Assembly: GCA_029010495.1 (NCBI GenBank) | Contig: JAQXKO010000012.1 | Location: 90,978-154,977, forward strand | DNA: 64,000 nt | Origin: Clostridiales bacterium | GTDB taxonomy: Bacteria; Bacillota; Clostridia; Lachnospirales; Lachnospiraceae | Direction: 5' to 3' | In this document: positions 45,832-54,343 of the stretch, piece by piece | Layout of the letters: every line of letters begins with the position of its first letter | How positions within the stretch are numbered: position 1 is the stretch's first letter | Position numbers and translations under genes: made by a program | Notes under the pieces: generated by a model | Databases searched by the model: none | Seen by the model: the letters and a program-made list of their open reading frames with translations, nothing else | Told to the model about the DNA's origin: nothing

Positions 45832-46989
45832 ATGTTTATTACAAATGATATCAGATATGTAGGTGTTAACGATCACCGGGGTGATCTTTTTGAAGGTCAG
45901 TATACAGTTCCGAACGGAATGGCATATAATTCATATGTTATTATGGACGATAAGATTGCAGTCTTGGATACTGTTGATGCCGGTTTCGGAAATGAATGGT
46001 TAGATAATATTGCCAAGGTACTTGACGGTCGAAAGCCGGATTATCTTATTATTCAGCATATGGAGCCTGATCATTCCGCCAATATAACAAGTTTTATAAA
46101 AGCATACCCTTCTGCGACAGTTGTGGGCAATTCAAAGACATTTGCAATGATGGAGCAGTTTTACGGAAATGATATATTATTTGAAAGACATACTGTAGCT
46201 GATAAGGATAAATTAAAGCTCGGAAGACATGAGCTTACTTTTATATTTGCCCCTATGGTTCACTGGCCTGAGGTTATGGTGACATATGACAGTATGGATA
46301 AGGTGCTTTTCTCCGCTGACGGCTTTGGAAAATTCGGCGCACTTGACGTTGAAGAGGATTGGGCATGTGAAGCAAGAAGATATTATTTTGGTATTGTCGG
46401 GAAATATGGTATGCAGGTTCAGAAGCTTCTTAAAGCGGTGCAGTCACTTGAGATAACCTGTATTTGTCCTCTGCACGGACCTGTTCTTAATGATAATCTC
46501 GAATACTATCTTAATAAATATGATATATGGTCATCATATGCTCCTGAGGATAAGGGCGTATTTATAGCATATGCCTCAATATACGGAAATACTAAAAAAG
46601 CTGCTGAAATGCTTGCTGCAAGGCTTAATGAAATGGGCTGCGAAAAAGTTGCGATTGCTGACCTTGCGCGTGAGGATATGGCAGAATGCGTTGAGGATGC
46701 TTTCAGATATGACAGACTCGTGCTTGCGTCAGTTACTTATAACGGTGATATCTTCCCATGCATGAAAGAATTTATTAACAGTATTACCGAGAGGGGATAT
46801 CAGAAGCGTAAGATTGCATTCATTGAGAACGGTTCATGGGCTCCTACGGCAAAAAGAGTTATGCAGGGGATGTTTGAAAAGTCAAAGGATATTACCTTTT
46901 TTGAAAATAGCATAACGATTAAATCAGGTATCAAAGAAGATACGGTTGCAGCAATTAATAGTTTGGCTGAAGAAATTATTAACGGTTAA
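45832..46989 (+). CDS. Flavodiiron protein (FprA, A-type flavoprotein)
   Basis: A 385-residue oxygen (or NO) reductase. The N-terminal MBL-like domain carries the diiron ligands (QHMEPDHSANI, then Asp in SADGFG and His in CPLHGP); the C-terminal flavodoxin domain binds FMN (YASIYGNTKKAAEML). It reduces O2 to water with electrons from Hrb/rubredoxin, encoded just upstream, protecting an anaerobe from air. ATG 45832 has AAGGAG at 45819-45824. The earlier in-frame ATGs lie within the upstream hairpin. A strong terminator ends the unit. Confidence 0.95.
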   Translation: MFITNDIRYVGVNDHRGDLFEGQYTVPNGMAYNSYVIMDDKIAVLDTVDAGFGNEWLDNIAKVLDGRKPDYLIIQHMEPDHSANITSFIKAYPSATVVGNSKTFAMMEQFYGNDILFERHTVADKDKLKLGRHELTFIFAPMVHWPEVMVTYDSMDKVLFSADGFGKFGALDVEEDWACEARRYYFGIVGKYGMQVQKLLKAVQSLEITCICPLHGPVLNDNLEYYLNKYDIWSSYAPEDKGVFIAYASIYGNTKKAAEMLAARLNEMGCEKVAIADLAREDMAECVEDAFRYDRLVLASVTYNGDIFPCMKEFINSITERGYQKRKIAFIENGSWAPTAKRVMQGMFEKSKDITFFENSITIKSGIKEDTVAAINSLAEEIING

Positions 46990-47005
46990 ATCATATTTTT
47001 TTATT

Positions 47006-47036
47006 AAGCTCCGGATTACAGACCGGAGCTTTTTTA
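47006..47036 (+). terminator. Rho-independent terminator of the flavodiiron gene
   Basis: A 9-bp stem AAGCTCCGG / CCGGAGCTT with an 8-nt loop is followed by T residues. Confidence 0.9.
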
Positions 47037-47085
47037 ATTATTTTTTAAATATGAATAATATGAATGAAATATCAAAAAAATGTTA

Positions 47086-47114
47086 TTTACATTAAAAATT
47101 ATTTATTGTACAAT
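47086..47114 (+). promoter_or_regulatory. Promoter of the UvrA-like gene
   Basis: TTTACA (47086-47091), 17-bp spacer, TACAAT (47109-47114), 33 nt before the start codon. Confidence 0.7.
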
Positions 47115-47146
47115 GGGATAACATCACAAGAACAGGGAGAGAAATA

Positions 47147-49381
47147 ATGGAACCGATTGTACTTAAAGGACTGAAACAGAATAATTTGAAAAATATTTCT
47201 CTTACAGTTCCGAAAAATAAAATTGTTGTATTTACCGGTGTTTCGGGTTCGGGAAAATCAAGTATTGTGTTTGACACTGTTGCTGCTGAAAGCCAGAGAC
47301 AAATGAATGAAACATATTCGGCGTGGATAAGGGGGCGTCTTCCGAAATATGATAAGCCGGATGCTGAGGAAATAAACAATCTTAATCCGTCTGTTATTGT
47401 TGATCAGAGCCGTCTGGGCGGTAATGCAAGGTCTACAGTCGGAACAATCAGCGACATGTATTCGGTATTAAGGCTCTTGTTTTCAAGAATAGGAAAACCG
47501 CATGTCGGTCCGGCTTCATATTTTTCATTTAATAATCCTAACGGTATGTGTAAAACCTGCTCCGGAATCGGAAAATTAATGGAACTGGATATTTTCAAGC
47601 TTATTGACATGGATAAAACCTATGATGAAGGCATGTTTATGCTGCCGGCCTTTGGAAAAGGTAATTATTACTGGAAGATGTACAGAAGACCTGATTATTT
47701 CAGGACTGATGTGTCTTGGAAGGATTTGACCGAAAGAGAGCAGAACATACTTCTGTACGGCAGCTATGAAAAGGGCGGAGAGAGAATTGATAAGAAGCTT
47801 GAGGGTGTCTATAATCAGTTTAAGCGTCTGGTGCTTATGAAGGGTCCTGAGGAGCAGAATGATAATACATTAAAAAAGATAAATCGGTTTGTATATCAGA
47901 AGGAATGTCCTGACTGCAACGGAAAAAGACTTTGTAATGAAACTCTGAACTGTAGGATAAACGGTTATAATATATCTGATATGTGTGAAATGGAATTTAC
48001 AAGGCTCCGTGAAGTATTATATGAAATAGATGATGAAAGAGCAGCATCCATAATTAAACCTCTTGTTGCTTCTCTTGACAGAATGATTGATATAGGACTT
48101 CCGTATCTGTCAATGAACAGAGAAAGTTCAACTTTATCGGGAGGCGAAGCACAGAGACTTAAGCTTGTAAGGTATATGGGCAGTTCATTGTGTGGAATGA
48201 TTTACATATTTGATGAACCGAGTACCGGCATGCATCCGAGAGATGTTCACCGTATGTCAAGGCTGCTAAAGAGCCTTCGAGATAAAGGAAATACGGTTCT
48301 TGTCGTTGAGCATGACAAGGATATTATCAGTATTGCTGACGAGGTTATCGACGTAGGGCCTCTTGCGGGCAAAAACGGCGGACAGATTCTATTTCAGGGC
48401 TCATATGAAGATTTGCTGATAAGCAATACAAAAACGGGTAAGGCTATGCGTACCGAAGTATCTGTCAGGGAAAATGTCAGAAAACCTAAAGGATTTCTTC
48501 CTGTAAGGGGAGCAAATATACACAACCTTAAAAATGTTGATGTGGATATTCCTGTAGGTGTCATTACTGTTGTCACCGGTGTTGCGGGAAGCGGCAAATC
48601 GTCTCTGATAAGAGATGTATTTGCAAAGCAGTATGAGGATCAGGTGGTTATTATAGATCAAAGTGCCATTACTGCTACAGGCCGTTCTACGGTATGTACC
48701 TTCCTTGGGTTCTTTGATGACATCAGAAAGGCCTTTGCCGGAGAGAATAATGTTGATGCCGGGCTGTTTTCGTTTAACGGTAAAGGAGCCTGTCCTCACT
48801 GTAAGGGCAGGGGAGTTATCACAACAGAGTTGATTTTTATGGAACCGGTAACGACACAGTGTGAATACTGCAACGGTTCAAGATATAGTGATGAGGCATT
48901 AAGTTACAGATATAAGGGACTTACCATAAAGGATGTTCTCAAAATGAATGTTGAAGATGCCCTTGAATTCTTCAAGGACAATAAAAAGATAACAGAAAAG
49001 CTCAACGCACTGATTGAGGTTGGCCTTCCGTACATTTCACTCGGACAGCCTCTGTCAACCTTTTCCGGAGGAGAAAGACAGAGAGTTAAGCTTGCAATGA
49101 ATATCAAGAAAAAAGGAAGTATTTATATACTCGATGAACCTACAACCGGTCTTCATGCTGCCGACATTGAAAAGGTTGTCAATATTCTTGAAAGATTAGT
49201 TGACAGCGGCAATACGGTTATCGTAATTGAGCATAATACTGACGTAATGAAGCTGGCTGATTATATTATTGATGTCGGACCGGACGGCGGTTCTAACGGA
49301 GGAAAGATAGTTTTTACAGGTACTCCGAAGGAAATGATAGATAATTCCGACACAATAACAGCAAAGTATTTAAGAAGATAA
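47147..49381 (+). CDS. UvrA-like ABC ATPase (short UvrA paralogue)
   Basis: The 744-residue protein has two ABC modules with UvrA architecture: Walker A GVSGSGKSS and GVAGSGKSS, signatures TLSGGEAQRLKL and TFSGGERQRVKL, Walker B YIFDEPSTGMHP and YILDEPTTGLHAAD, and UvrA-type zinc motifs (CKTCSGIG, CPDCNGKR, CPHCKGRG..CEYCNGSR). Canonical UvrA is about 940 residues; the shortfall lies in the first module, where the UvrB-interacting and insertion domains are reduced. Such short paralogues are linked to drug self-resistance or undefined repair roles rather than nucleotide excision. AGGGAGAG precedes ATG 47147. No uvrB or uvrC lies nearby, and the gene is monocistronic. Confidence 0.88.
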   Translation: MEPIVLKGLKQNNLKNISLTVPKNKIVVFTGVSGSGKSSIVFDTVAAESQRQMNETYSAWIRGRLPKYDKPDAEEINNLNPSVIVDQSRLGGNARSTVGTISDMYSVLRLLFSRIGKPHVGPASYFSFNNPNGMCKTCSGIGKLMELDIFKLIDMDKTYDEGMFMLPAFGKGNYYWKMYRRPDYFRTDVSWKDLTEREQNILLYGSYEKGGERIDKKLEGVYNQFKRLVLMKGPEEQNDNTLKKINRFVYQKECPDCNGKRLCNETLNCRINGYNISDMCEMEFTRLREVLYEIDDERAASIIKPLVASLDRMIDIGLPYLSMNRESSTLSGGEAQRLKLVRYMGSSLCGMIYIFDEPSTGMHPRDVHRMSRLLKSLRDKGNTVLVVEHDKDIISIADEVIDVGPLAGKNGGQILFQGSYEDLLISNTKTGKAMRTEVSVRENVRKPKGFLPVRGANIHNLKNVDVDIPVGVITVVTGVAGSGKSSLIRDVFAKQYEDQVVIIDQSAITATGRSTVCTFLGFFDDIRKAFAGENNVDAGLFSFNGKGACPHCKGRGVITTELIFMEPVTTQCEYCNGSRYSDEALSYRYKGLTIKDVLKMNVEDALEFFKDNKKITEKLNALIEVGLPYISLGQPLSTFSGGERQRVKLAMNIKKKGSIYILDEPTTGLHAADIEKVVNILERLVDSGNTVIVIEHNTDVMKLADYIIDVGPDGGSNGGKIVFTGTPKEMIDNSDTITAKYLRR

Positions 49382-49531
49382 TACACGAGACTTCAAAGCC
49401 TGTGTGAGCCGGCTTTGCACATACGAAGGTGCAATTATGAGAAGATGAAACTGTTTGGTATTATTAAAACATAATATTCGGTTATAATAATTTCGTAAAG
49501 TATAACAAGGTTTTTATTAAAGGAGGAAAAT

Positions 49532-50506
49532 ATGTGCACGGCGGCAACATATTTGTCAAAGGATTTTTATTTTGGAAGAACTCTTGATTATGAGTTTTCT
49601 TACGGGGATGAGGTAGTTATTACTCCCAGAAATTACTGCTTTGATTTTTGCAAAATGGGTAAAATGAATACACACTATGCCTTGATAGGAATGGCATGCG
49701 TCATAGATGATTATCCTCTTTATTATGATGCTGTCAATGAAAAAGGACTATGTATGGCAGGACTGAATTTTGTCGGCAATGCGGTATATGGGGAGTACGA
49801 AGAAGGCAGGGACAATATTGCCCAATATGAGTTTATTCCCCGGATATTGGGATTGTGTGCAACTGTTAAAGAGGCAAGAAATTTACTTGAAAGGATTAAT
49901 ATATTAAACAGACCGTTTAATGATAAGCTGCCTGTTGCGCAGCTTCACTGGATTATTGCCGATAAAGTCGAAGCAATTACTGTTGAGGCGGTTAAGGATG
50001 GTATTAAAATATATGATAATCCTGTAGGTGTATTAACCAACAATCCGCCTTTTGATAAGCAGATGTTTAATCTTAACAATTATATGTCGTTATCGCCTAA
50101 ATCGCCTGTCAATATGTTTTCGGATAATCTTGAGCTTAATTGTTACAGCAGGGGAATGGGAGCTATGGGTCTTCCGGGGGATTTATCATCCCAGTCACGT
50201 TTTGTCAGAGTGGCATTTGTAAAAATGAATTCAAAGTCAGGAGACGGAGAGCTGGAAAGTGTGAGTCAGTTTTTTCACATTCTTAATTCTGTCGACCAGC
50301 AAAGAGGCTGTTGTGAGCTTAATGGAGGAGAATACGAAATAACTCTTTACACATCATGCTGTAATGCTTCAAAGGGAATATATTACTATACCTCTTATGA
50401 TAATCATCAGATTACAGCAGTAAATATGAATAAAGAAAATCTTGAAGGTGACAGACCGGTAAGATATAAAAGAATAGAAAAAGAAAATATTTTTGAACAG
50501 AATTAA
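49532..50506 (+). CDS. Choloylglycine hydrolase family enzyme (bile salt hydrolase/penicillin V acylase)
   Basis: Ntn-hydrolase of 324 residues that cleaves amides, in gut bacteria typically conjugated bile salts. The start ATG at 49532 follows AGGAGG and leaves Cys2 as the N-terminal nucleophile after Met removal. The other catalytic residues are seen: R16 and D19 in FGRTLDYE, N79 in AGLNFVGN, N170/N171 in LTNNPPFD, and R223 in SRFVRVAF with the GLPGDLSSQ loop before it. There is no signal peptide, as usual for Gram-positive family members. Bile salt hydrolase and penicillin acylase activities cannot be separated by motif alone; the sequence looks closer to the former. It is monocistronic. 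Confidence 0.88.
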   Translation: MCTAATYLSKDFYFGRTLDYEFSYGDEVVITPRNYCFDFCKMGKMNTHYALIGMACVIDDYPLYYDAVNEKGLCMAGLNFVGNAVYGEYEEGRDNIAQYEFIPRILGLCATVKEARNLLERINILNRPFNDKLPVAQLHWIIADKVEAITVEAVKDGIKIYDNPVGVLTNNPPFDKQMFNLNNYMSLSPKSPVNMFSDNLELNCYSRGMGAMGLPGDLSSQSRFVRVAFVKMNSKSGDGELESVSQFFHILNSVDQQRGCCELNGGEYEITLYTSCCNASKGIYYYTSYDNHQITAVNMNKENLEGDRPVRYKRIEKENIFEQN

Positions 50507-50509
50507 ATA

Positions 50510-50541
50510 TAAGCTCTGATATGATATTTCATTTCAGAGCT
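50510..50541 (+). terminator. Probable terminator after the choloylglycine hydrolase gene
   Basis: A 9-bp perfect stem AAGCTCTGA / TCAGAGCTT with a 14-nt loop begins 4 nt after the stop. The T-tract after it is interrupted (TATATTTT). Confidence 0.65.
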
Positions 50542-50642
50542 TATATTTTCTATAATTAATTTAGCATTGTTTATGAAGAGTTATGCTAAAATAATACATC
50601 AATAATATATTCGGTTTTTGTTACGTCATACAATGGAAAAAC

Positions 50643-50671
50643 TTGAAAAATAGAATGGTTTATTATATAAT
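50643..50671 (+). promoter_or_regulatory. Promoter of the EAL-domain gene
   Basis: TTGAAA (50643-50648), 17-bp spacer, consensus TATAAT (50666-50671), with a leader of about 65 nt. Confidence 0.75.
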
Positions 50672-50743
50672 TATTTATTATAGCAATATATAAATGTATA
50701 AATATTCATTATATTTTCAGAAATTTACATGTGGAGATAATAA

Positions 50744-52717
50744 ATGGTAAATATAACTATTTCTTTTCAGGCTTTTATATTATTTATTGCAGCAGCCGTA
50801 GCTTTGTTTCTGACGGTTTTTACTGTAATGATAAAATTTTCAATGCCTAAAATGAAAGCAATACTCATAAAAATGGAATTATGTACGGTAGGACTCTTGT
50901 TATTTATGGCATTGTCATATGTATTTGACGGTACAAAAAGTCCGAATGGATTTATAATCGTGTCGGTAATTAATGCAGTCGGTTTTTTATTAATCTGTTT
51001 CATATTGTATTGTTATATAGAATATCTTACAGTGCTGTATATGAGCAAAGGGCGTTTCAATAAACTCCCGGACACATTAAAGAATACTTTTAAATTATGT
51101 GTTATTTGGATGTTATTATCATGTCTGGCCGTTTTTACCGACAGGATTTATATAATTGATGAAAACAATTATTATAAAAGGGGAGATTATTTTTATCTGG
51201 CGTCGGTAATTCCGCTTGTGATTATTGTTTTTTTAACAGTCTTTATTATACAGAACAGAAGTATATTTAAAATTAAATTCACCATTCTTTTTGTAGCTTC
51301 GAATTGTATTCTGATTGCAGGTACTGTTATTCAGATGTTTCGGTTTGGAGACTGCTTTTTTGAAATTGCGATTTTTTTAGTGTCTGTAGCTTTGTATGTC
51401 TTTACCCTTATGGAACAAAATGAAGAATTACAGCTTGCAGCATATACCGAGCTTAAATCCGGTCTTCCGAATGCACACGGTTTTTTCGCGATAATTTGCC
51501 AGATTATTCAAAAGGGTAACATTTCAAATTATAATGCTTATTATTTTGATGTTGTCGGGATGGGCGGTATGAACAATAAATATGGCGATAAAAAAGCCAA
51601 TGAAATATTGATATCCTACATAGATTTGCTCAGAAACTGGTTTGAAAAAGATGATGTGCTTGGACGTCTGGGCGGTGACTTTTTTGTCGCACTTGTTAAA
51701 AAGGAGCGTACGGAGGAGTTTATGAAAGTCATGTCAGATTCCGTAGTGAATGTAATTATTAACGGAAATAACCAGCCTGTACATGTTTCTTCGGTAGTCG
51801 GTGGCTATAAGATTGATGATACGCCTCAGTCTCCGGAAAAGATTATGTCAAAGATATCTACTGCCATATCATATGCGAAGAATGTATCAAAAGAGCGTTT
51901 TGTATTTATTGATGATGAAATCGAAAAGAAGCTGATAGAAGAAAAAAGAAATTATGACAATATCCTGAAAGGATTGGAAAATGGTGAATTTGTACCATAT
52001 TATCAGCCAAAGGTTAATACTGAAACGTTTGAACTATGCGGTTGTGAAGCACTTGTAAGATGGTTAAAAAACGGTGAGCTTATACCGCCATACAAATTTA
52101 TACCACTTATGGAAAGAACAGATCTCATATGTAATCTTGATTTATATATGCTGGAACATGTATGCCGTGATATCAGGGAGTGGCTTGATGAGGGATTGTG
52201 TCCTCCTTGTGTATCGGTAAACCTGTCAAGGAAAAATCTAAACAATGAAAATCTGGCCGAAGATATCCATAAAATTGTCAGCGGGCATAATATACCCGTC
52301 TCATTAATTCAGATTGAAATAACCGAAACAAATGATGCGTATCCTTTGATAGAACTCAAAAAAGCAGTTGACAAGCTTCACGGATTCGGATTTTCGGTTG
52401 CAATAGATGATTTTGGTACCGGAAGCTCTTCAATAAGTCTTTTAAAGGAAGTAAGCTTCGATGCATTAAAAATTGATAAGACATTTATTGATTATGCAGA
52501 TGATAAGGAGCAGAAGCTGTTGTCTTATATTATCGAAATGGCTAAGGCAATTGACATTAATGTTATTGCAGAGGGAGTCGAGGAACCGGTACAGGTAGAG
52601 AGTCTTATTAATATGGAATGTACATATATTCAGGGATATGTATTCGACAAACCGCTGGAAAAACATGAATATGAAGACAGAATTCGCAGAAAGAAATATC
52701 CTGCAATAATCCAATAA
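50744..52717 (+). CDS. Membrane-bound c-di-GMP phosphodiesterase with degenerate GGDEF domain
   Basis: A 657-residue protein. Residues 1-215 hold about seven hydrophobic helices, a 7TM-type sensor. Residues 225-385 are GGDEF-like, but the active site reads RLGGDFF, with Phe in place of the catalytic Glu, so cyclase activity is unlikely; it may bind GTP and regulate. Residues 400-650 are an EAL domain with the expected residues: CEALVRW, SVNLSRKNL, EITE, AIDDFGTGSSS, DALKIDKTF, and AEGVE. It should degrade c-di-GMP at the membrane. GGAGA precedes ATG 50744. It stands alone between its promoter and a 335-nt gap. Confidence 0.9.
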   Translation: MVNITISFQAFILFIAAAVALFLTVFTVMIKFSMPKMKAILIKMELCTVGLLLFMALSYVFDGTKSPNGFIIVSVINAVGFLLICFILYCYIEYLTVLYMSKGRFNKLPDTLKNTFKLCVIWMLLSCLAVFTDRIYIIDENNYYKRGDYFYLASVIPLVIIVFLTVFIIQNRSIFKIKFTILFVASNCILIAGTVIQMFRFGDCFFEIAIFLVSVALYVFTLMEQNEELQLAAYTELKSGLPNAHGFFAIICQIIQKGNISNYNAYYFDVVGMGGMNNKYGDKKANEILISYIDLLRNWFEKDDVLGRLGGDFFVALVKKERTEEFMKVMSDSVVNVIINGNNQPVHVSSVVGGYKIDDTPQSPEKIMSKISTAISYAKNVSKERFVFIDDEIEKKLIEEKRNYDNILKGLENGEFVPYYQPKVNTETFELCGCEALVRWLKNGELIPPYKFIPLMERTDLICNLDLYMLEHVCRDIREWLDEGLCPPCVSVNLSRKNLNNENLAEDIHKIVSGHNIPVSLIQIEITETNDAYPLIELKKAVDKLHGFGFSVAIDDFGTGSSSISLLKEVSFDALKIDKTFIDYADDKEQKLLSYIIEMAKAIDINVIAEGVEEPVQVESLINMECTYIQGYVFDKPLEKHEYEDRIRRKKYPAIIQ

Positions 52718-53052
52718 TAAAATTTGTTATTTTTTGATATTGTTATATTTAAAACTAATCAAAGGTAACAGATATTTAATTACTGCTTTTGGCGGTAATG
52801 AATTTATAGGTTGAGAAACATGAAAAAAGCAAGGAATCAATCAGGTATTTGATTGGGTGTCTGATTTTTATGAAAGAATTGGCAAGCATGCAGGGATAAA
52901 ATATTATGTTTTTTAAAATAAATAAACGTTTATTATATAAATTTGTAATAATTATATTTATGAGTACGAAAAATGATTTGGTCGATACAATTTATAGAAT
53001 AAAATGTGGACTGCTTCTCACTTTGCTGATATAATACAAGAGAGGTTTTGGT
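52718..53052. other. Intergenic region with a possible gene remnant
   Basis: 335 nt without a supported gene. One frame reads as plausible protein across 52750-52916 (ITAFGGNEFIG, then two stops a few codons apart, then QVFDWVSDFYERIGKHAG to a TAA at 52914), which may be a decayed gene. The last 50 nt hold the promoter of the large signalling operon. Confidence 0.4.
53007..53035 (+). promoter_or_regulatory. Promoter of the 53-63 kb signalling operon
   Basis: TGGACT (53007-53012), 17-bp spacer, consensus TATAAT (53030-53035) preceded by TGA (extended -10). Transcription would start near 53042, only about 11 nt before the ATG at 53053, so the leader is very short. Confidence 0.65.
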
Positions 53053-54327
53053 ATGAAAAAACAGATTGCAAAATACATACTGACATTTTTCTGCATTTAT
53101 TTTCTGCTTGCCGGTCTGCTGGTAATGGCGGCAATGATTCCTAAAGTATATATTAAAAAAAATGTTGAGGAATCTGCCGTATATCTTTGTGAAGGAGAAC
53201 TGTTCGGCGAGGCTGTAAGGAATGCAGACGGAAGCATTATCGACAGGTATGCCGACTCGATTCTGCTTGGAATTGCATATTCCTATGACAGTAACAGTCC
53301 CCTTTGTTCGGTTATGGAATCAAAGTATTATCACAGAGACGCTTTTAATGAGAATGAAAATCTTTTGAAAGCCGTTACTGATGACTGTATTCCTAATCAG
53401 CAGTATCTAAGATACTGGCATGGCTCAAATATTTTTGTAAGACCATTACTTACTGTTTTTAATTTGAAGCAAATATATACTCTGAACGGTATAATTATCG
53501 GTTTGCTTGGTATAGTCGTATCAATACTGCTTATTCGAAAAAGAGCATTTTTTCTTTTGACCGGATTTATAATAGGGCTGATAATGACTTCCTCCTGGTT
53601 TGTGCCGTTGTCATTAGAGTATACATGGACATATTTGATTATGATGGTCATGATTATTGCCGTAATGGTAATTGCGGATAATAATAAGGATGCCGGATTG
53701 GTGTTCTTAATCGGAGGTATGGTTACCGGTTTCATGGATTTTCTTACAACCGAGACGATTACTCTGACTGTTCCTCTTTTGTTTCTTCTTTGGTCCGTAT
53801 ATGGCAGAATTAAGAAGTCAGGATGCGGCTTATCCTTTAATTTGGCGGTAAAAGCAGCGATTACATGGGGCATCGGGTATGCAGGAATGTGGATTTTGAA
53901 GTGGATTACTGCTTCTGTAGTACTTGCAGAAAATGTAATGCCTTATATATCAGAGCATATAGAGGAGCGTATAGGTTTTGGTGTCGGAGCCGGCGCAGGT
54001 CGTCTCATAATCGGAGCGGTCACGAGGAATATAAGCTGTCTGTTTCCGTTCGATTACGGCTCATTTGGTATATTTATGGGAGTTGTTTTCCTGATATTGA
54101 TTTTTTATATCGGATATGTATATAGAAAAAAACAGGTTGACAAAAAATTTATTTTGATATTGGGATGCATAGGTATCATCCCGTATATAAGGTATATTGT
54201 GTTACACAATCATTCGTATCTGCACTACTTTTTTACATACAGGGCGCAAATTGCGACAATAATTGCGGTAGCACTTATATTAGAACAATTATTAAAAAAA
54301 CATGCTTCAATTGGCAACCTTGGTTGA
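53053..54327 (+). CDS. Polytopic membrane protein, possibly GT-C-type glycosyltransferase
   Basis: A 424-residue protein with one N-terminal helix (8-30), an extracytoplasmic loop of about 105 residues and then roughly nine to ten closely spaced helices. The topology, with a large first outer loop carrying acidic residues (SIIDRYADSILL at 61-72), recalls GT-C membrane glycosyltransferases, but no family motif is definitive; it could be a structural membrane protein. The start is supported by AGAGAGG at 53039-53045 and the promoter just upstream. It is the first gene of the operon; the next starts 16 nt after its stop. It could modify the secreted protein encoded next, which is speculation from position. 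Confidence 0.5.
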   Translation: MKKQIAKYILTFFCIYFLLAGLLVMAAMIPKVYIKKNVEESAVYLCEGELFGEAVRNADGSIIDRYADSILLGIAYSYDSNSPLCSVMESKYYHRDAFNENENLLKAVTDDCIPNQQYLRYWHGSNIFVRPLLTVFNLKQIYTLNGIIIGLLGIVVSILLIRKRAFFLLTGFIIGLIMTSSWFVPLSLEYTWTYLIMMVMIIAVMVIADNNKDAGLVFLIGGMVTGFMDFLTTETITLTVPLLFLLWSVYGRIKKSGCGLSFNLAVKAAITWGIGYAGMWILKWITASVVLAENVMPYISEHIEERIGFGVGAGAGRLIIGAVTRNISCLFPFDYGSFGIFMGVVFLILIFYIGYVYRKKQVDKKFILILGCIGIIPYIRYIVLHNHSYLHYFFTYRAQIATIIAVALILEQLLKKHASIGNLG

Positions 54328-54343
54328 CCGGAAAGGGGAGAGA

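Noticed and set aside
53397..53873. 158-codon frame on the minus strand
   Set aside because: Antisense to a membrane protein in the signalling operon, with no start signals.
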